64,000 bases of DNA from Rivibacter sp049446155 (GCF_049446155.1 NZ_JBMSEE010000005.1:124001-188000); one strand, 5' to 3'; counted from the first letter of the stretch, positions 10,126 to 18,220 are shown. The notes: generated by a model from the sequence alone, not told the origin. Made by a program: numbers and translations.

Positions 10126-10572
10126 ATGAGCGAACTGCACAGCCTCACCGCAACGTTCTGGAATGAATCCGCTGGTCACTGCGAGTGCTGTGGCCGCACA
10201 TCAAGAACGATATGGGGTGACCTCTCCGACTCCAACGGAACTCATGCGGTCTACTTTGTACAGTGGACAGTCGGTGCGCCAGAGCATCCACCAAACATCG
10301 ATCTTGTTCTAGGTCGTTGGGGTGAAGGCGCAGAACCTTCCGATCGTGTTCTTGTCTCGTTGCTCTTTCAGCCGGGTAGGGAGGGTGGTTCTTTCATGGT
10401 CACTAGTGGCCACGGCCGCCCAGCGGACGATCGAAGCGTTTGCGGTCGCGCCTTGCGGCGTGAAGAGGTAGTCGGCACACCGCTCGCCGCCGATATCTTT
10501 GCACTGGTCGATGCACTGTGGCTTTCTGAGCCACGCATTGAAGAAGTCCGCAAGCTCAACAATGTGGCATAA
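10126..10572 (+). CDS. Cassette-borne hypothetical protein
   Basis: 148 residues, begins MSELHSLTATFWNES. Not recognised. The N-terminal third has a CECCGRTS cysteine cluster; the middle is tryptophan- and glycine-containing (DLVLGRWGEGAE) and the end is helical (ALVDALWLSEPRIEEV). Soluble, no signal. Codon use is AT-richer than surrounding genes (many A/T third positions), consistent with transfer. Framed by the two attC-like elements at 10091-10122 and 10567-10635, so it looks like a single-gene cassette. Confidence 0.7.
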   Translation: MSELHSLTATFWNESAGHCECCGRTSRTIWGDLSDSNGTHAVYFVQWTVGAPEHPPNIDLVLGRWGEGAEPSDRVLVSLLFQPGREGGSFMVTSGHGRPADDRSVCGRALRREEVVGTPLAADIFALVDALWLSEPRIEEVRKLNNVA

Positions 10573-10635
10573 CGCCTCCATCGAGCGGACAGTTTCCGGC
10601 AAACCGGGAACTGTCGCTCAGGTTGAACGTTGGGT
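10567..10635 (+). repeat. attC-like integron recombination site
   Basis: GCATAAC (R'' box, 10567-10573) and GTTGGGT (R' box matching GTTRRRY, 10629-10635) flank a strong hairpin. GAGC(G)GACAGTT at 10583-10594 pairs with AACTGTCGCTC at 10609-10619 leaving one extrahelical G, and CCGG at 10596-10599 pairs with CCGG at 10604-10607 around a CAAA loop. Length 69 bases, paired core, one bulged base and asymmetric outer boxes are the hallmarks of attC sites. Confidence 0.7.
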
Positions 10636-10638
10636 GTC

Positions 10639-10821
10639 ATGAGTCTCCACGCTGCACTGGATCTATTCCTTGATGAGTACCCGAAGGCGAAGGAGCAGGA
10701 CTTCGCTGCCAACGCAGTGGCTGAATTCATTCGCACTACGGTTCCCGAAGTTCTCGAGTCACTAATCGAACACAATCCTCGTTACGTATGCCGGCTTGCC
10801 GGGGTATGCCGCATATATTGA
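10639..10821 (+). pseudogene. Truncated McrB-type N-terminal domain fragment
   Basis: 60 residues. MSLHAALDLFLDEYPKAKEQ, with NAVAEFIRTTVPE after it, resembles the start of the MrcB_N (DUF3578) domain found at the N-terminus of McrB-like restriction GTPases. The similarity stops at NPRY, after which the frame reads an unrelated short tail and ends at 10821 inside a hairpin (TATGCCGGC / GCCGCATA with one bulge) followed by GTTGGGC at 10824-10830. The domain normally continues for over 100 residues, so this is a remnant, or a cassette gene whose end lies in a second attC-like site. Confidence 0.4.
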
Positions 10822-10849
10822 ATGTTGGGCTTCTTCAACTCAGATCGGT

Positions 10850-11503
10850 ATGCATACATTGATGCTTCGATTGTTCACGCTCTGCTCAGCTTTGCTGGTT
10901 TCCGCATGCGTAACTACACCAGCGATGATTGGGAGAACACCGTCTCCGGGTGACGGTAAGGCCGTTATAAGCATTGGTGTTCCAGCGGAGGAGATGCGGA
11001 GGTTCGACTACTCAGGATACAGTCTGTCCTGGCGTTCAGTCACAACAAGGATCGGCGGCGAGGTCGGCTATGCCCCCAGATCCCTATTCTTACCGGACAG
11101 TACATATCTGTTATCGGACCGCGACGGAACCGGGACAGTTCATGTACTTTCGCTGCCACCGGGCGAATACGAGATCTACAACTTTGCGTTGCAGACTTCC
11201 CGCGCAGGCTTTACTGAGACGTTCCGCGCCAGAGTCCCGTTCTCACTCCGCTTCACGGTAGAGGGAGGCAAGGTGACCTATGTCGGCCGCTTCGTTGCTC
11301 AAGCATTCCATCGCCGCAACCCGTTGGGCTTTCAGGCCGGTGCGGGCGGTTTCTACTATTGGCTGAGCCGGGAGCAAGCCGATCTCGGCGCAGTGCGCCA
11401 GCACGTCACCTCGCTTGAGGCGCTGCCGCGCTCGGAACCACCCAAGGGGGTCGATGCACCACCGTATATCAAGTACCTGGGGACATCGCCACTTGAAGAG
11501 TAA
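10850..11503 (+). CDS. Hypothetical lipoprotein
   Basis: 217 residues from ATG 10850 (alternative ATG 10862). Signal peptide LRLFTLCSALLVSAC with lipobox VSAC, so probably lipid-anchored. The mature part has beta-rich segments (LSLPPGEYEIYNFALQ, VPFSLRFTVEGGKVTYVGRF) similar to small proteins that wrap a DUF2846-like beta sandwich, but no family is firmly recognised. AT-richer than neighbours. Starts 20 bases after GTTGGGC at 10824-10830, a possible cassette junction. Confidence 0.65.
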   Translation: MHTLMLRLFTLCSALLVSACVTTPAMIGRTPSPGDGKAVISIGVPAEEMRRFDYSGYSLSWRSVTTRIGGEVGYAPRSLFLPDSTYLLSDRDGTGTVHVLSLPPGEYEIYNFALQTSRAGFTETFRARVPFSLRFTVEGGKVTYVGRFVAQAFHRRNPLGFQAGAGGFYYWLSREQADLGAVRQHVTSLEALPRSEPPKGVDAPPYIKYLGTSPLEE

Positions 11504-11695
11504 GCACCATTACTCGGACATCGAGGCGATAGAAACTAACCCTTTCAGGGCATGACCGGGTTTGGGTCGAGATCACGCTTTCGGGACCGCCTGATCGCCA
11601 CTGCACAGCGGGCCGCCCAGGCAGTCTATCCACTCTCCGGGAGACGACCGCCTCTGTCGCGGCCGGCGACACTGTGTTACTAGCTGCAGGAATGG

Positions 11696-12199
11696 ATGGG
11701 AACCATGCCGACCAAGCCATGCCTGGTGTGCGCCGAGCCGATTCAGGTTGCAGCCACGCGCTGCCCGCACTGCCAACAGGTGCAAAGCCGCCTGGTGAAG
11801 TTCTTCAACACGGGCTGGGCTGGTGTACTCCTGCTCGTCGTGGTCACTTGCTTCGGCGTCTTCTTCGCGCTACGCGAGCCTCCAAGATGGAAGGACCATG
11901 CGGCCGAGGTATCTGTCCAGGAGCTTGGATTGCGTGTCGCCAAGCAGAACGGGCGCACCGAGATGGCTTGCACCGCACTGCTGAAGAACGGTGGGCATCA
12001 CTCCTGGGGTGACCTGATGCTTGAGGCGACTTTCATTGCCAGCGATGGAAGGGCCATCGACACGGCAAGTTCGCGCGCACGGGACGTCGTGCTGAATGCC
12101 AATGGCGAAGCAAGGGTACGCGTCTTCGACAACGCGGCCTGGGAGCCCGCCGACTATGCAAAGTGCGAGATCGCCATCAAGGATGCGCGGCTTCTTTGA
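11696..12199 (+). CDS. Zinc-ribbon membrane protein of unknown function
   Basis: 167 residues. N-terminal zinc ribbon CLVCAEPI...CPHC, one transmembrane helix (about 38-58, GVLLLVVVTCFGVFFAL), and an extracytoplasmic domain (about 70-167) with a beta-sandwich look (TEMACTALLKNGG, LNANGEARVRVFD) like the FxLYD-type domains. Start unsure: ATG 11696 has AGGA four bases upstream; ATG 11705 gives the more usual zinc-ribbon start. Within the cassette-like island; 192 bases upstream of it hold no gene. Confidence 0.65.
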   Translation: MGTMPTKPCLVCAEPIQVAATRCPHCQQVQSRLVKFFNTGWAGVLLLVVVTCFGVFFALREPPRWKDHAAEVSVQELGLRVAKQNGRTEMACTALLKNGGHHSWGDLMLEATFIASDGRAIDTASSRARDVVLNANGEARVRVFDNAAWEPADYAKCEIAIKDARLL

Positions 12200-12237
12200 C
12201 CGACGAGTTGACGTCGCGTGAGAAGGCACGAACGAAC

Positions 12238-12310
12238 GCGATAACCGCCAAGGCGAGCGCAGGACGTTCAATGCGGCCCGCGGCCACGCGGGCCGGCCGC
12301 CGTTCGCTCA
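12238..12310 (+). repeat. Degenerate attC-like element at right edge of island
   Basis: ATAACCGCC-AAGG-CGAGCG at 12241-12259 parallels the left arm of the attC at 10567. A perfect 9-bp hairpin (CGGCCCGCG 12274-12282, CGCGGGCCG 12287-12295, loop GCCA) occupies the centre and CGCTCA at 12305-12310 answers the GAGCG arm. The expected R' box is missing; the sequence instead enters the 3' end of the next chromosomal gene. Confidence 0.35.
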
Positions 12311-12649
12311 ACTGCCCATCGGACCGGGCACAAAACGCACCACATGCTCATGCGCCGTCGGCGGCACCTCGTCGTCGATGCACTCCCGCCAGAACGCCAT
12401 GTGCAGCCGGTCCACCTCGAACGGTGAACCCTCGACCCGCTCTCCCGCCTCGCCCTGCACCGAGAACCACGTGAGGTACAGCCGCCCGTCGCGCCACAGA
12501 CGAAAGATGCTCTCGTAGTGCATCTGCTCGCGCGCCAGCGTTGCGATGCATTCGTCGCGCCGCTCCACGAGCATGCGCATCCATTCCTCGGCGCGGGCTT
12601 CCTTGCCGGGCTTGATGGCAAAGGTGACGAGTTCGGTTTTGGGGGGCAT
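12308..12649 (-). CDS. DUF6176 family protein
   Basis: 113 residues. ELVTFAIKPGKEARAEEWM, then an MHYESIFR segment and LHMAFWRECID match the small alpha/beta (dimeric ferredoxin-like) DUF6176 proteins, whose function is unknown. Start ATG at 12649 chosen because the conserved domain begins immediately; the upstream in-frame extension reads through an intergenic palindromic repeat. Its stop codon overlaps the right edge of the cassette-like island. Confidence 0.7.
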   Translation of the reverse strand: MPPKTELVTFAIKPGKEARAEEWMRMLVERRDECIATLAREQMHYESIFRLWRDGRLYLTWFSVQGEAGERVEGSPFEVDRLHMAFWRECIDDEVPPTAHEHVVRFVPGPMGS

Positions 12650-12728
12650 GGTGGCTGGGCGTTTGGGGGCGAGTGCTTTTGCTTCCGATGGGGCGAGAAG
12701 GTGGGGCTTGAAGATGTGCCGGGCTTTG

Positions 12729-12770
12729 CCCTCACCCCGGCCCTCTCCCGCAGGCGGGAGAGGGAGCCCC
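12729..12770. repeat. Dispersed intergenic palindromic repeat (copy 1)
   Basis: CCCTCACCCCGGCCCTCTCC followed by CGCAGGCGGGAGAGGGAG forms a hairpin CCCTCTCCCGC/GCGGGAGAGGG. The same motif recurs near 14350, 14411, 22802, 22873 and 30780. Confidence 0.7.
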
Positions 12771-12876
12771 GATCCGTCAGGGCCATGCAAACGGGGCGCC
12801 GACCGGTTGCCCGATCGGCGCCCCGAGTGTGACTCGCGCTACGGCGCGTCGATCAATTCATTCGCGGATCGATCGA

Positions 12877-13443
12877 TCAGAAGTCGTAGCGCAGGCCCAC
12901 CGTCACGGCGCGCACGTTGCCCTTGTCGCCGTCGAACTCGGCCTTGCTGAAATCGGCGCCGAGTTCCACTTTCACCTGCTTGCTGAACGCGTAGTTCACG
13001 CCAATGCCGAAATAGGGCTGGGTGGTGGTGTCGGAGTCGGAGCCGCTGCCCACGCCGGCGATGCTGCCGGAGATCTCGGTCTTCATGCGGGCGAGGCCAA
13101 GGCGCAGGTTCAGGCCCCAGTCGGTGGCCAGCGGGGCCTGGTAGGCGGCGCCGATCTGCAGGGCGTTGGCTTCGAGCTCGGCGCGGATGCCGGAGTCGCT
13201 GGCCTTGGCCTTGCCGTAGTTGGTGTAGCCCAGCTCGGCGGAGAAGCCGTTGCCGAAGCTGTAGCCGCCGACGAACTTGTAGGCGGTGTCGCTCTTGTCG
13301 CACTGCGCGGCGCCCGCGCAGTCGACGTCGATGTTGCCGGAGCCCACGCCGCCGAGCACGTACACCTGGGCCATTGCGCCGGTCGAGGCGAGCGAGGCGC
13401 CGGCAAAGGCGAGCGCGAGAGCCGTCTTCTTCATCGTCATCAT
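12877..13443 (-). CDS. Outer-membrane beta-barrel protein
   Basis: 188 residues. Cleavable signal peptide ending ASTGAMA, then alternating amphipathic beta strands (YVLGGVGSGN, YKFVGGYSFGNGFSAELGYT, LNLRLGLARM, PYFGIGVNYAF) and the C-terminal VTVGLRYDF with terminal Phe, the BAM recognition signature. Size fits an eight-stranded OmpX/OmpA-like porin-type barrel. CDC-type cysteine pair (DVDCAGAAQC) could form a loop disulfide. Start 13443 taken with AGGA five bases upstream; ATGs at 13440 and 13434 are alternatives. Confidence 0.85.
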   Translation of the reverse strand: MMTMKKTALALAFAGASLASTGAMAQVYVLGGVGSGNIDVDCAGAAQCDKSDTAYKFVGGYSFGNGFSAELGYTNYGKAKASDSGIRAELEANALQIGAAYQAPLATDWGLNLRLGLARMKTEISGSIAGVGSGSDSDTTTQPYFGIGVNYAFSKQVKVELGADFSKAEFDGDKGNVRAVTVGLRYDF

Positions 13444-13658
13444 GAGGGTCCTATCTCTCTCTATTCGGTTATGGATCGATTCGAGCTGATCCGCCCATGG
13501 GCGGCGCGTGGATTGTGACCGCAGGGCATGGGGCACCATGTTCCAGTGCGGCGCACGGCGTGCGAATCGATGCGCTTGCACTGACCATCTCACACGGCGG
13601 TTGCACTTCTGTCGCGCCGCCGTCGCGTTCGCGCCGCGCCGCGACAATCGCGCCCACC

Positions 13659-14324
13659 ATGCCGCTTCGCTACCTCACCGTTCCCGTCACCGCGTTCCAG
13701 CAGAACTGCTCCATCCTCTGGTGCGAGGCCACGCGCCGCGCGACGATCGTCGATCCGGGCGGCGAGCTGCCGCGGCTGCGCGATGCCGTGCGCTCGCTGG
13801 GCGTGACGCTGGAGGCGATCTGGCTCACGCATGCGCACATCGACCACGCGGGCGCAACCGCGCAGCTCGCGCGCGAGGGTGTGGACGCCAGCGGCCCGCT
13901 GCCGATCATCGGCCCGCACGAGGGCGACCGTTTCTGGATCGACGCGCTGCCGCAGCAAGGCGCGATGTTCGGCTTTCCAGCGTCGGAGCGTTTCGAGCCG
14001 ACGCGCTGGCTGTGCGCCGATGGCAAGCCCGATCGCGTCACGCTCGGCGAATGCGAGCTCGAGGTGCGCCACTGCCCGGGCCACACGCCGGGTCACGTGG
14101 TGTTCGTCTCGCGCGAGGCGAAGCGCGCGTTCGTGGGCGACGTGCTGTTCGACGGCAGCATCGGGCGAACCGACTTTCCGGGCGGGCATTTCGAGACCTT
14201 GATCGCCTCGATCACGCAGCAGCTGTGGCCTTTTGGCGATGACGTGGTGTTCATTCCCGGCCATGGGCCGGAGAGCACGTTCGGGGCGCAGCGGCGGGGG
14301 AATCCTTACGTCAAGGGAACGTGA
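13659..14324 (+). CDS. MBL-fold metallohydrolase (glyoxalase II-like)
   Basis: 221 residues. The zinc ligands THAHIDHAG, the CPGHTPGH histidine, the aspartate in FVGDVLFDGSIGRTD and the final histidine in IPGHGPES are all present, so a di-metal centre like that of YcbL/glyoxalase II hydrolases is expected. Cytosolic; probably a thioester or persulfide-type hydrolase. ATG 13659 gives the family start (LRYLTVPVTAFQQNC). Confidence 0.9.
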   Translation: MPLRYLTVPVTAFQQNCSILWCEATRRATIVDPGGELPRLRDAVRSLGVTLEAIWLTHAHIDHAGATAQLAREGVDASGPLPIIGPHEGDRFWIDALPQQGAMFGFPASERFEPTRWLCADGKPDRVTLGECELEVRHCPGHTPGHVVFVSREAKRAFVGDVLFDGSIGRTDFPGGHFETLIASITQQLWPFGDDVVFIPGHGPESTFGAQRRGNPYVKGT

Positions 14325-14349
14325 CGCCCAGGTAGCGCGGGGCGGCGGC

Positions 14350-14388
14350 TCCCTCTCCCGCTTGCGGGAGAGGGCGGGGGGTGAGGGT
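14350..14388. repeat. Dispersed intergenic palindromic repeat (copy 2)
   Basis: CCCTCTCCCGC-TT-GCGGGAGAGGG palindrome followed by GGGGGGTGAGGGT; inverted orientation relative to copy 3, which lies 22 bases away. Confidence 0.7.
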
Positions 14389-14410
14389 CGAGGCCCTCGG
14401 CTTGCACGAG

Positions 14411-14448
14411 CCCCTCACCCCGGCCCTCTCCCCGAGGGAGAGGGAGTG
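14411..14448. repeat. Dispersed intergenic palindromic repeat (copy 3)
   Basis: CCCCTCACCCCGGCCCTCTC then CCCGAGGGAGAGGGAG. With copy 2 it forms an inverted pair between the convergent MBL and M48 genes and may end both transcripts. Confidence 0.7.
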
Positions 14449-14461
14449 GGAGGGAGTTTCT

Positions 14462-15403
14462 TTACTTGCCCGCCGCCTGCGCCATCGGCTCGTAGCGCTT
14501 GGGCGGCTTCTCGGCGCGCGCGTAGATCGGCTGCACCTTGGGCAGGTTGGCGCGGATGTCGGCGATGCGCGAGCCGCCCGAGGGGTGGGTCGAGAGCCAT
14601 TGCGGCGGCGCGCCCTTGCTGGCCTCGCCCATCTTCTGCCACAGGCGCACGCCGGCCTCGGGGTCGTAGCCGGAGCGTGCGGCGAGCTCCATGCCGACGA
14701 GATCCGCCTCGGATTCGTCGTCGCGGCTGAACTTCATCGTCAGCAGCTGGGTGCCGAGGTTGGCCGCCACGTCGCCCAGCGAGCCCAGGCCCAGCAGCTG
14801 CGCGCCGAGCGAGAGGCCCATGCTGGTGGCCGAGCTCTTGCCGATGCGTTCGCGCGCATGCTCGCGCAGCGCGTGCGCGACCTCGTGGCCCATGATGGTG
14901 GCGACCTCGTCGTCGTCGAGCTGCAGCTTGGAGAGGATGCCGCTGTAGAACGCGATCTTGCCGCCCGGCATGCAAAAGGCGTTGAGCTCGCTGGAGCCGA
15001 GCAGGTTGACCTCCCAGCGCCAGTTCTTGGCGCGCCCGTTCCACGGCTGCGCGTAGGGAATCATGCGCTGGGCAATGGCGCGCAGGCGCTGCACCTGCGG
15101 ATGCGAGTCGGGCGCGAGCGCGTTCTTCTGCTTGGCCTGCGCAATGAGCTGCGCGTACTGCTTGGCCGCGGCGGCTTCGAGCTCGTCGGCCGGAACGAGC
15201 TTGGTGAACGAGGAGTTCTTGCCCAGGCCTTCGCGCAGGCCGTCTTGCTGCGCAAAGGCAGCGGGCAAGGCGGTGGCGGCGGCGCCGGCCAGCACGGCGC
15301 GGTGGAAGCGGCGGCGCCCGATGGAGGCGGGCGCATCGGCGGAGCCGGATGACAGGCTGGCGAGCGCGGCGCACAGCGAGCAGTGGTAGCGCGGGGTGTT
15401 CAT
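14462..15403 (-). CDS. M48 family metallopeptidase
   Basis: 313 residues. The zinc site HEVAHALREH and the third ligand region FSRDDESEADLVG define an M48 (BepA/Oma1-like) protease. The N-terminus carries GRRRFHRAVLAGAAATALPA, a twin-arginine-like signal after a short cysteine-containing segment, so it is exported. Proteases of this group take part in outer-membrane protein quality control. Downstream by 12 bases of the AmpG-like permease gene and probably in its operon. Confidence 0.88.
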   Translation of the reverse strand: MNTPRYHCSLCAALASLSSGSADAPASIGRRRFHRAVLAGAAATALPAAFAQQDGLREGLGKNSSFTKLVPADELEAAAAKQYAQLIAQAKQKNALAPDSHPQVQRLRAIAQRMIPYAQPWNGRAKNWRWEVNLLGSSELNAFCMPGGKIAFYSGILSKLQLDDDEVATIMGHEVAHALREHARERIGKSSATSMGLSLGAQLLGLGSLGDVAANLGTQLLTMKFSRDDESEADLVGMELAARSGYDPEAGVRLWQKMGEASKGAPPQWLSTHPSGGSRIADIRANLPKVQPIYARAEKPPKRYEPMAQAAGK

Positions 15404-15415
15404 GGGTCGAGAGAC

Positions 15416-16936
15416 TCAGGCGTCGTTCGATCGTTCCAGCATACGGCGTACCTGCGGCAGCAGCAGGTAGGCCGGGAACGAGAGCCAGAACGTGATGAAG
15501 AAGTAGGTCGCATAGCCCAGCTCCTGCGCGCCGATGCCGCCGGCCCAGCCGGCCACCGCGCGGCTGAACGCAAAGATGCTGGAAAGAATGGCGTACTCGG
15601 TGGTCGCGCGCGCGCGGCTGGTGATGCCCATCAGAAAGGCCAGGAACGCGCCGGTGCCCAGCCCGCCGGTGAAGCTCTCCAGCGCGCTCGCGGCATAGAC
15701 TGCGGCCTGGTGCGCCGGCTCCACGCCGATGGTGGCCGCCGCGCCGGGCGTGAGCAGCGGCACGGCCCAGGCCGCGCAGGCATAGCCGAGGTTGGACAGC
15801 GCCTGCCACAGGCCCAGCACCCACAGGCCCTTGAAGATGCCGGCGCGGTCCACATACCAGCCGCCGACCAGGCCGCCGGCAATCGACAGCGCGAGCCCGA
15901 AGTTCACGCTGACCAGGCCGATCTGCTGCGCCGTGAAGCCGGCGTCGACCCAGAACGGCTTGACCATGAAGCCCATCGCCGCGTCGCCGAGCTTGAAGCT
16001 CAGGATGAACAGCAGCACCGCCACCATGCCGGGCCGCGCGAGCAGCTCGACCCAGGCGCCGAACACCGGGCCCTCGCGCATTGCATGGGCATTGCCGCCG
16101 CGCGCGGCATGCACCAGCAGCGCGGCGCCGGCGAACATCAGGCCCACCGGCAGCGCGCCGCGGAACCACCAGGTGGCCGAGACCGCGTTCAGGCCGTCGA
16201 AGCCCAGCGCCTTGGCCAGCGGGCCGAGCGCGGGCCACATCAGGCCCAGCAGCACGAGGCCGAGCGCCAGCATGAACTGCGGCTGGCCGCGCAGCAGCGC
16301 AAGCTCGGTGCGCAGGCTGCCGGGCGCCTCGCCGCTGCGCGGCTTCTCCTTCGGCGCCGACAGCGCGGCCAGCGCGTTGCAGCCGAACACGCCCGCGCCC
16401 AGCACCCAGGCCCACGACCAGCCGAACCAGCCGGTGGCGATCAGCAGCACGCCGGCCGTCAGCATGCCGGCGCGGTAGAAGCCGATGCGAAAGCCGTTGG
16501 CCAGGCCGTATTCGCGGCGGTCGAGCAGCTCGATCGTGTAGCCGTCGGTCGCGATGTCGTTGGTGGCGGAGAACACCGTGAACAGGCCGATCGCGATCCA
16601 CACCCAGGGCCCGAAGCCCTCGCCGTGCGCGGCGAACGCGAGCATCACGCCGGCCATGCCGAGGTTGGCCGCGGCGATCCACCAGCGGTGGCGGCGTGCC
16701 CAGTCGACGGCCGGCGCCCACAGGAACTTCACGGTCCAGGCGATGCCCAGCAGCGAGAGCAGGCCGATGTCGGCCAGGTTCACGCCCTGCTGGCGGAAGT
16801 AGACCGGGAACAGGTCGTAGAACACCCCCAGCGGCAGGCCCTCGGAGAAGTACAGCAATGCCACCCAGAACAGCTTGCGGCGGTAGGCGGGCGTGACGAC
16901 GGGTGCGTCGCTGGCGGTGGGGGCAGTGGTCGACAT
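15416..16936 (-). CDS. AmpG-like MFS permease
   Basis: 506 residues with about 12-14 membrane helices. The start YFSEGLPLGVFYDLFPVYFR and the SATNDIATDGYTIELL segment are characteristic of AmpG-type muropeptide permeases (MFS). AmpG imports anhydro-muropeptides from the periplasm for wall recycling, which elsewhere links to AmpR control of beta-lactamase; a LysR/beta-lactamase pair occurs 21 kb away in this window. Substrate is inferred from family only. Confidence 0.8.
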   Translation of the reverse strand: MSTTAPTASDAPVVTPAYRRKLFWVALLYFSEGLPLGVFYDLFPVYFRQQGVNLADIGLLSLLGIAWTVKFLWAPAVDWARRHRWWIAAANLGMAGVMLAFAAHGEGFGPWVWIAIGLFTVFSATNDIATDGYTIELLDRREYGLANGFRIGFYRAGMLTAGVLLIATGWFGWSWAWVLGAGVFGCNALAALSAPKEKPRSGEAPGSLRTELALLRGQPQFMLALGLVLLGLMWPALGPLAKALGFDGLNAVSATWWFRGALPVGLMFAGAALLVHAARGGNAHAMREGPVFGAWVELLARPGMVAVLLFILSFKLGDAAMGFMVKPFWVDAGFTAQQIGLVSVNFGLALSIAGGLVGGWYVDRAGIFKGLWVLGLWQALSNLGYACAAWAVPLLTPGAAATIGVEPAHQAAVYAASALESFTGGLGTGAFLAFLMGITSRARATTEYAILSSIFAFSRAVAGWAGGIGAQELGYATYFFITFWLSFPAYLLLPQVRRMLERSNDA

Positions 16937-17041
16937 GAGGCGGGGCGAGGGGCCGGGCGCGATGATGCCCGATGCGTTGCAGGGGAGATCGCGGGCTGCC
17001 TACAGTGGGCCGCTTCGTGCAACCACCCAAGGAGACAAGCG

Positions 17042-17281
17042 ATGCGCAAGACCCTGGTGATGCTGGCCCTCGCAATGGGCACCGGCATGGCGTTGGCCCA
17101 CAACTGCCCCAACGAGATGAAGGCGATCGACGCCAAGCTCGCCACGAACCCCAAGCTCAGCGACGCCGAGATGGCCAAGGTCAAGCAGCTGCGCAGCGAC
17201 GGCGAGGCCGCGCACAAGGCCGGCAAGCACGACGAATCGATGAAGTCGCTCGGCGAGGCGAAGAAGATTCTCGGTATTTGA
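17042..17281 (+). CDS. Small exported protein of unknown function
   Basis: 79 residues. Signal peptide MRKTLVMLALAMGTGMALA, mature part HNCPNEMKAIDAKLATNP and a second helix with repeated KAGKHDESMKSLGEAKK. Two amphipathic helices and one cysteine; likely a periplasmic helical hairpin. AAGGAG at 17031-17036 sets the start. Family not recognised, but similar short proteins are common in Burkholderiales. Confidence 0.75.
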   Translation: MRKTLVMLALAMGTGMALAHNCPNEMKAIDAKLATNPKLSDAEMAKVKQLRSDGEAAHKAGKHDESMKSLGEAKKILGI

Positions 17282-17312
17282 GATTTTCTATACTTGCACG
17301 CCCGTTGATCCC

Positions 17313-17335
17313 GGGGCCGGTCACCAACCGGCCCC
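17313..17335 (+). terminator. Terminator hairpin between small exported protein and GST genes
   Basis: GGGGCCGGT (17313-17321) and ACCGGCCCC (17327-17335) with a 5-base loop, followed by GTTCGTT. Confidence 0.6.
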
Positions 17336-17366
17336 GTTCGTTCCCGACCCCCGAAAGCCCTGACCG

Positions 17367-17978
17367 ATGAAGCTCTATTTCAGCCCCGGTGCCTGTTCGC
17401 TCTCGCCCCACATCGTGCTGCACGAGACCGGCCTGCCGTTCACGCCCGTGTTCGCCAGCACCAAGACCAAGAAGCTCGCCGACGGCAGCGACTTCTACGC
17501 GATCAACCCGAAGGGCCAGGTGCCGGTGCTCGAGCTCGACGACGGCACGCGGCTGACCGAGGGCCCGGCGATCGTGCAGTACCTCGCCGACCGCGTGCCG
17601 GAGAAGAAGCTCGCGCCGCCCAACGGCACGATGGAGCGCTACCGGCTGCAGGAGTGGCTGAACTTCATCACCTCGGAGCTGCACAAGAGCTTCTCGCCGC
17701 TGTTCGTGCCGACGGTGCCGGAGGAATACAAGGCGATGTCGCGCGCCAGGCTGGGCGAGCGGCTGGCCTGGGTCGACCGCCAGCTCGCCGGGCGCGACTA
17801 CCTGATGGGCGACACCTTCACGGTGGCCGACGCGTATCTCTTCGTCGTGGCCGGCTGGGGCAAGCATGTCGGCGTCGATACCGCGGGCCTGCCGAACCTG
17901 AGCGCGTTCCTTCTGCGCGTGGCCGAGCGGCCCTCGGCGAAAGCGGCGCTGGCGACCGAGGCGCAAGCGCGCAAGTAA
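17367..17978 (+). CDS. gstA: Glutathione S-transferase, beta class
   Basis: 203 residues. The N-terminal thioredoxin fold MKLYFSPGACSLSPHIVL carries the catalytic Cys10 and neighbouring Ser of bacterial beta-class GSTs; GQVPVLELDDG contains the cis-proline and the glutathione-binding loop, and LTEGPAIVQYLAD completes the G site. The C-terminal all-helical domain contains DYLMGDTFTVADAYLFV. Conjugates or transfers glutathione; cytosolic. Confidence 0.9.
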   Translation: MKLYFSPGACSLSPHIVLHETGLPFTPVFASTKTKKLADGSDFYAINPKGQVPVLELDDGTRLTEGPAIVQYLADRVPEKKLAPPNGTMERYRLQEWLNFITSELHKSFSPLFVPTVPEEYKAMSRARLGERLAWVDRQLAGRDYLMGDTFTVADAYLFVVAGWGKHVGVDTAGLPNLSAFLLRVAERPSAKAALATEAQARK

Positions 17979-17993
17979 GGCCCCGGCAAGGGC

Positions 17994-18179
17994 TCAGGCC
18001 GCGGCGCAGTCGAGCTCGATCACCTCGAGCCCGCGGCGCAGTTCGTGGCTGGACTCGTGCCAGCCGGCCGCCGCGGGGCGCTCGTCGTCGTGCGCCGGCA
18101 GCGCGACGACGGTGTCGCGCCAGCGCTCGGCGGCGCGACGGTGCAAGGCGGCGGCGAAGAGGCGGCGAACGAGGCTCAT
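17994..18179 (-). CDS. Small hypothetical protein (61 residues)
   Basis: MSLVRRLFAAALHRRAAERW begins an arginine-rich helix; the end RGLEVIELDCAA is acidic. GGAG six bases before the ATG and in-frame GC3 bias support translation. No known domain. Downstream of tag and nnrU on the same strand but preceded by its own inverted repeat (18195-18220), so it may be separately controlled. Confidence 0.55.
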   Translation of the reverse strand: MSLVRRLFAAALHRRAAERWRDTVVALPAHDDERPAAAGWHESSHELRRGLEVIELDCAAA

Positions 18180-18194
18180 GGTGTCTCCGGGCGT

Positions 18195-18220
18195 GACAGT
18201 GGAAGCGATGCTTCACTGTC
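18195..18220 (-). promoter_or_regulatory. Inverted repeat upstream of the 61-residue gene
   Basis: GACAGTG (18195-18201) and CACTGTC (18214-18220), extended inward by AAGC/GCTT with one bulged base. It sits 16 bases before the start codon, so an operator or a 5'-leader hairpin are both possible. Confidence 0.4.

Larger units (their letters stand above)
10091..12310 (+). mobile_element. Remnant integron-type gene-cassette island
   Basis: About 2.2 kb with visibly lower GC and different codon use than its neighbours, containing one well-formed attC-like site (10567-10635), a truncated copy of its left half (10091-10122) and a third related left arm (12238-12310) at the right edge. It carries four short same-strand genes with no operon logic, all on the plus strand, as expected for cassettes. 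No integron integrase or attI is visible in the window, so this would be a cluster of attC sites lacking an integrase. Confidence 0.55.

Noticed and set aside
11504..11695. Third attC in the gap after the cassette lipoprotein (AAACTAAC ... GTTACTA)
   Set aside because: Box complementarity is poor and no paired core with an extrahelical base is visible.
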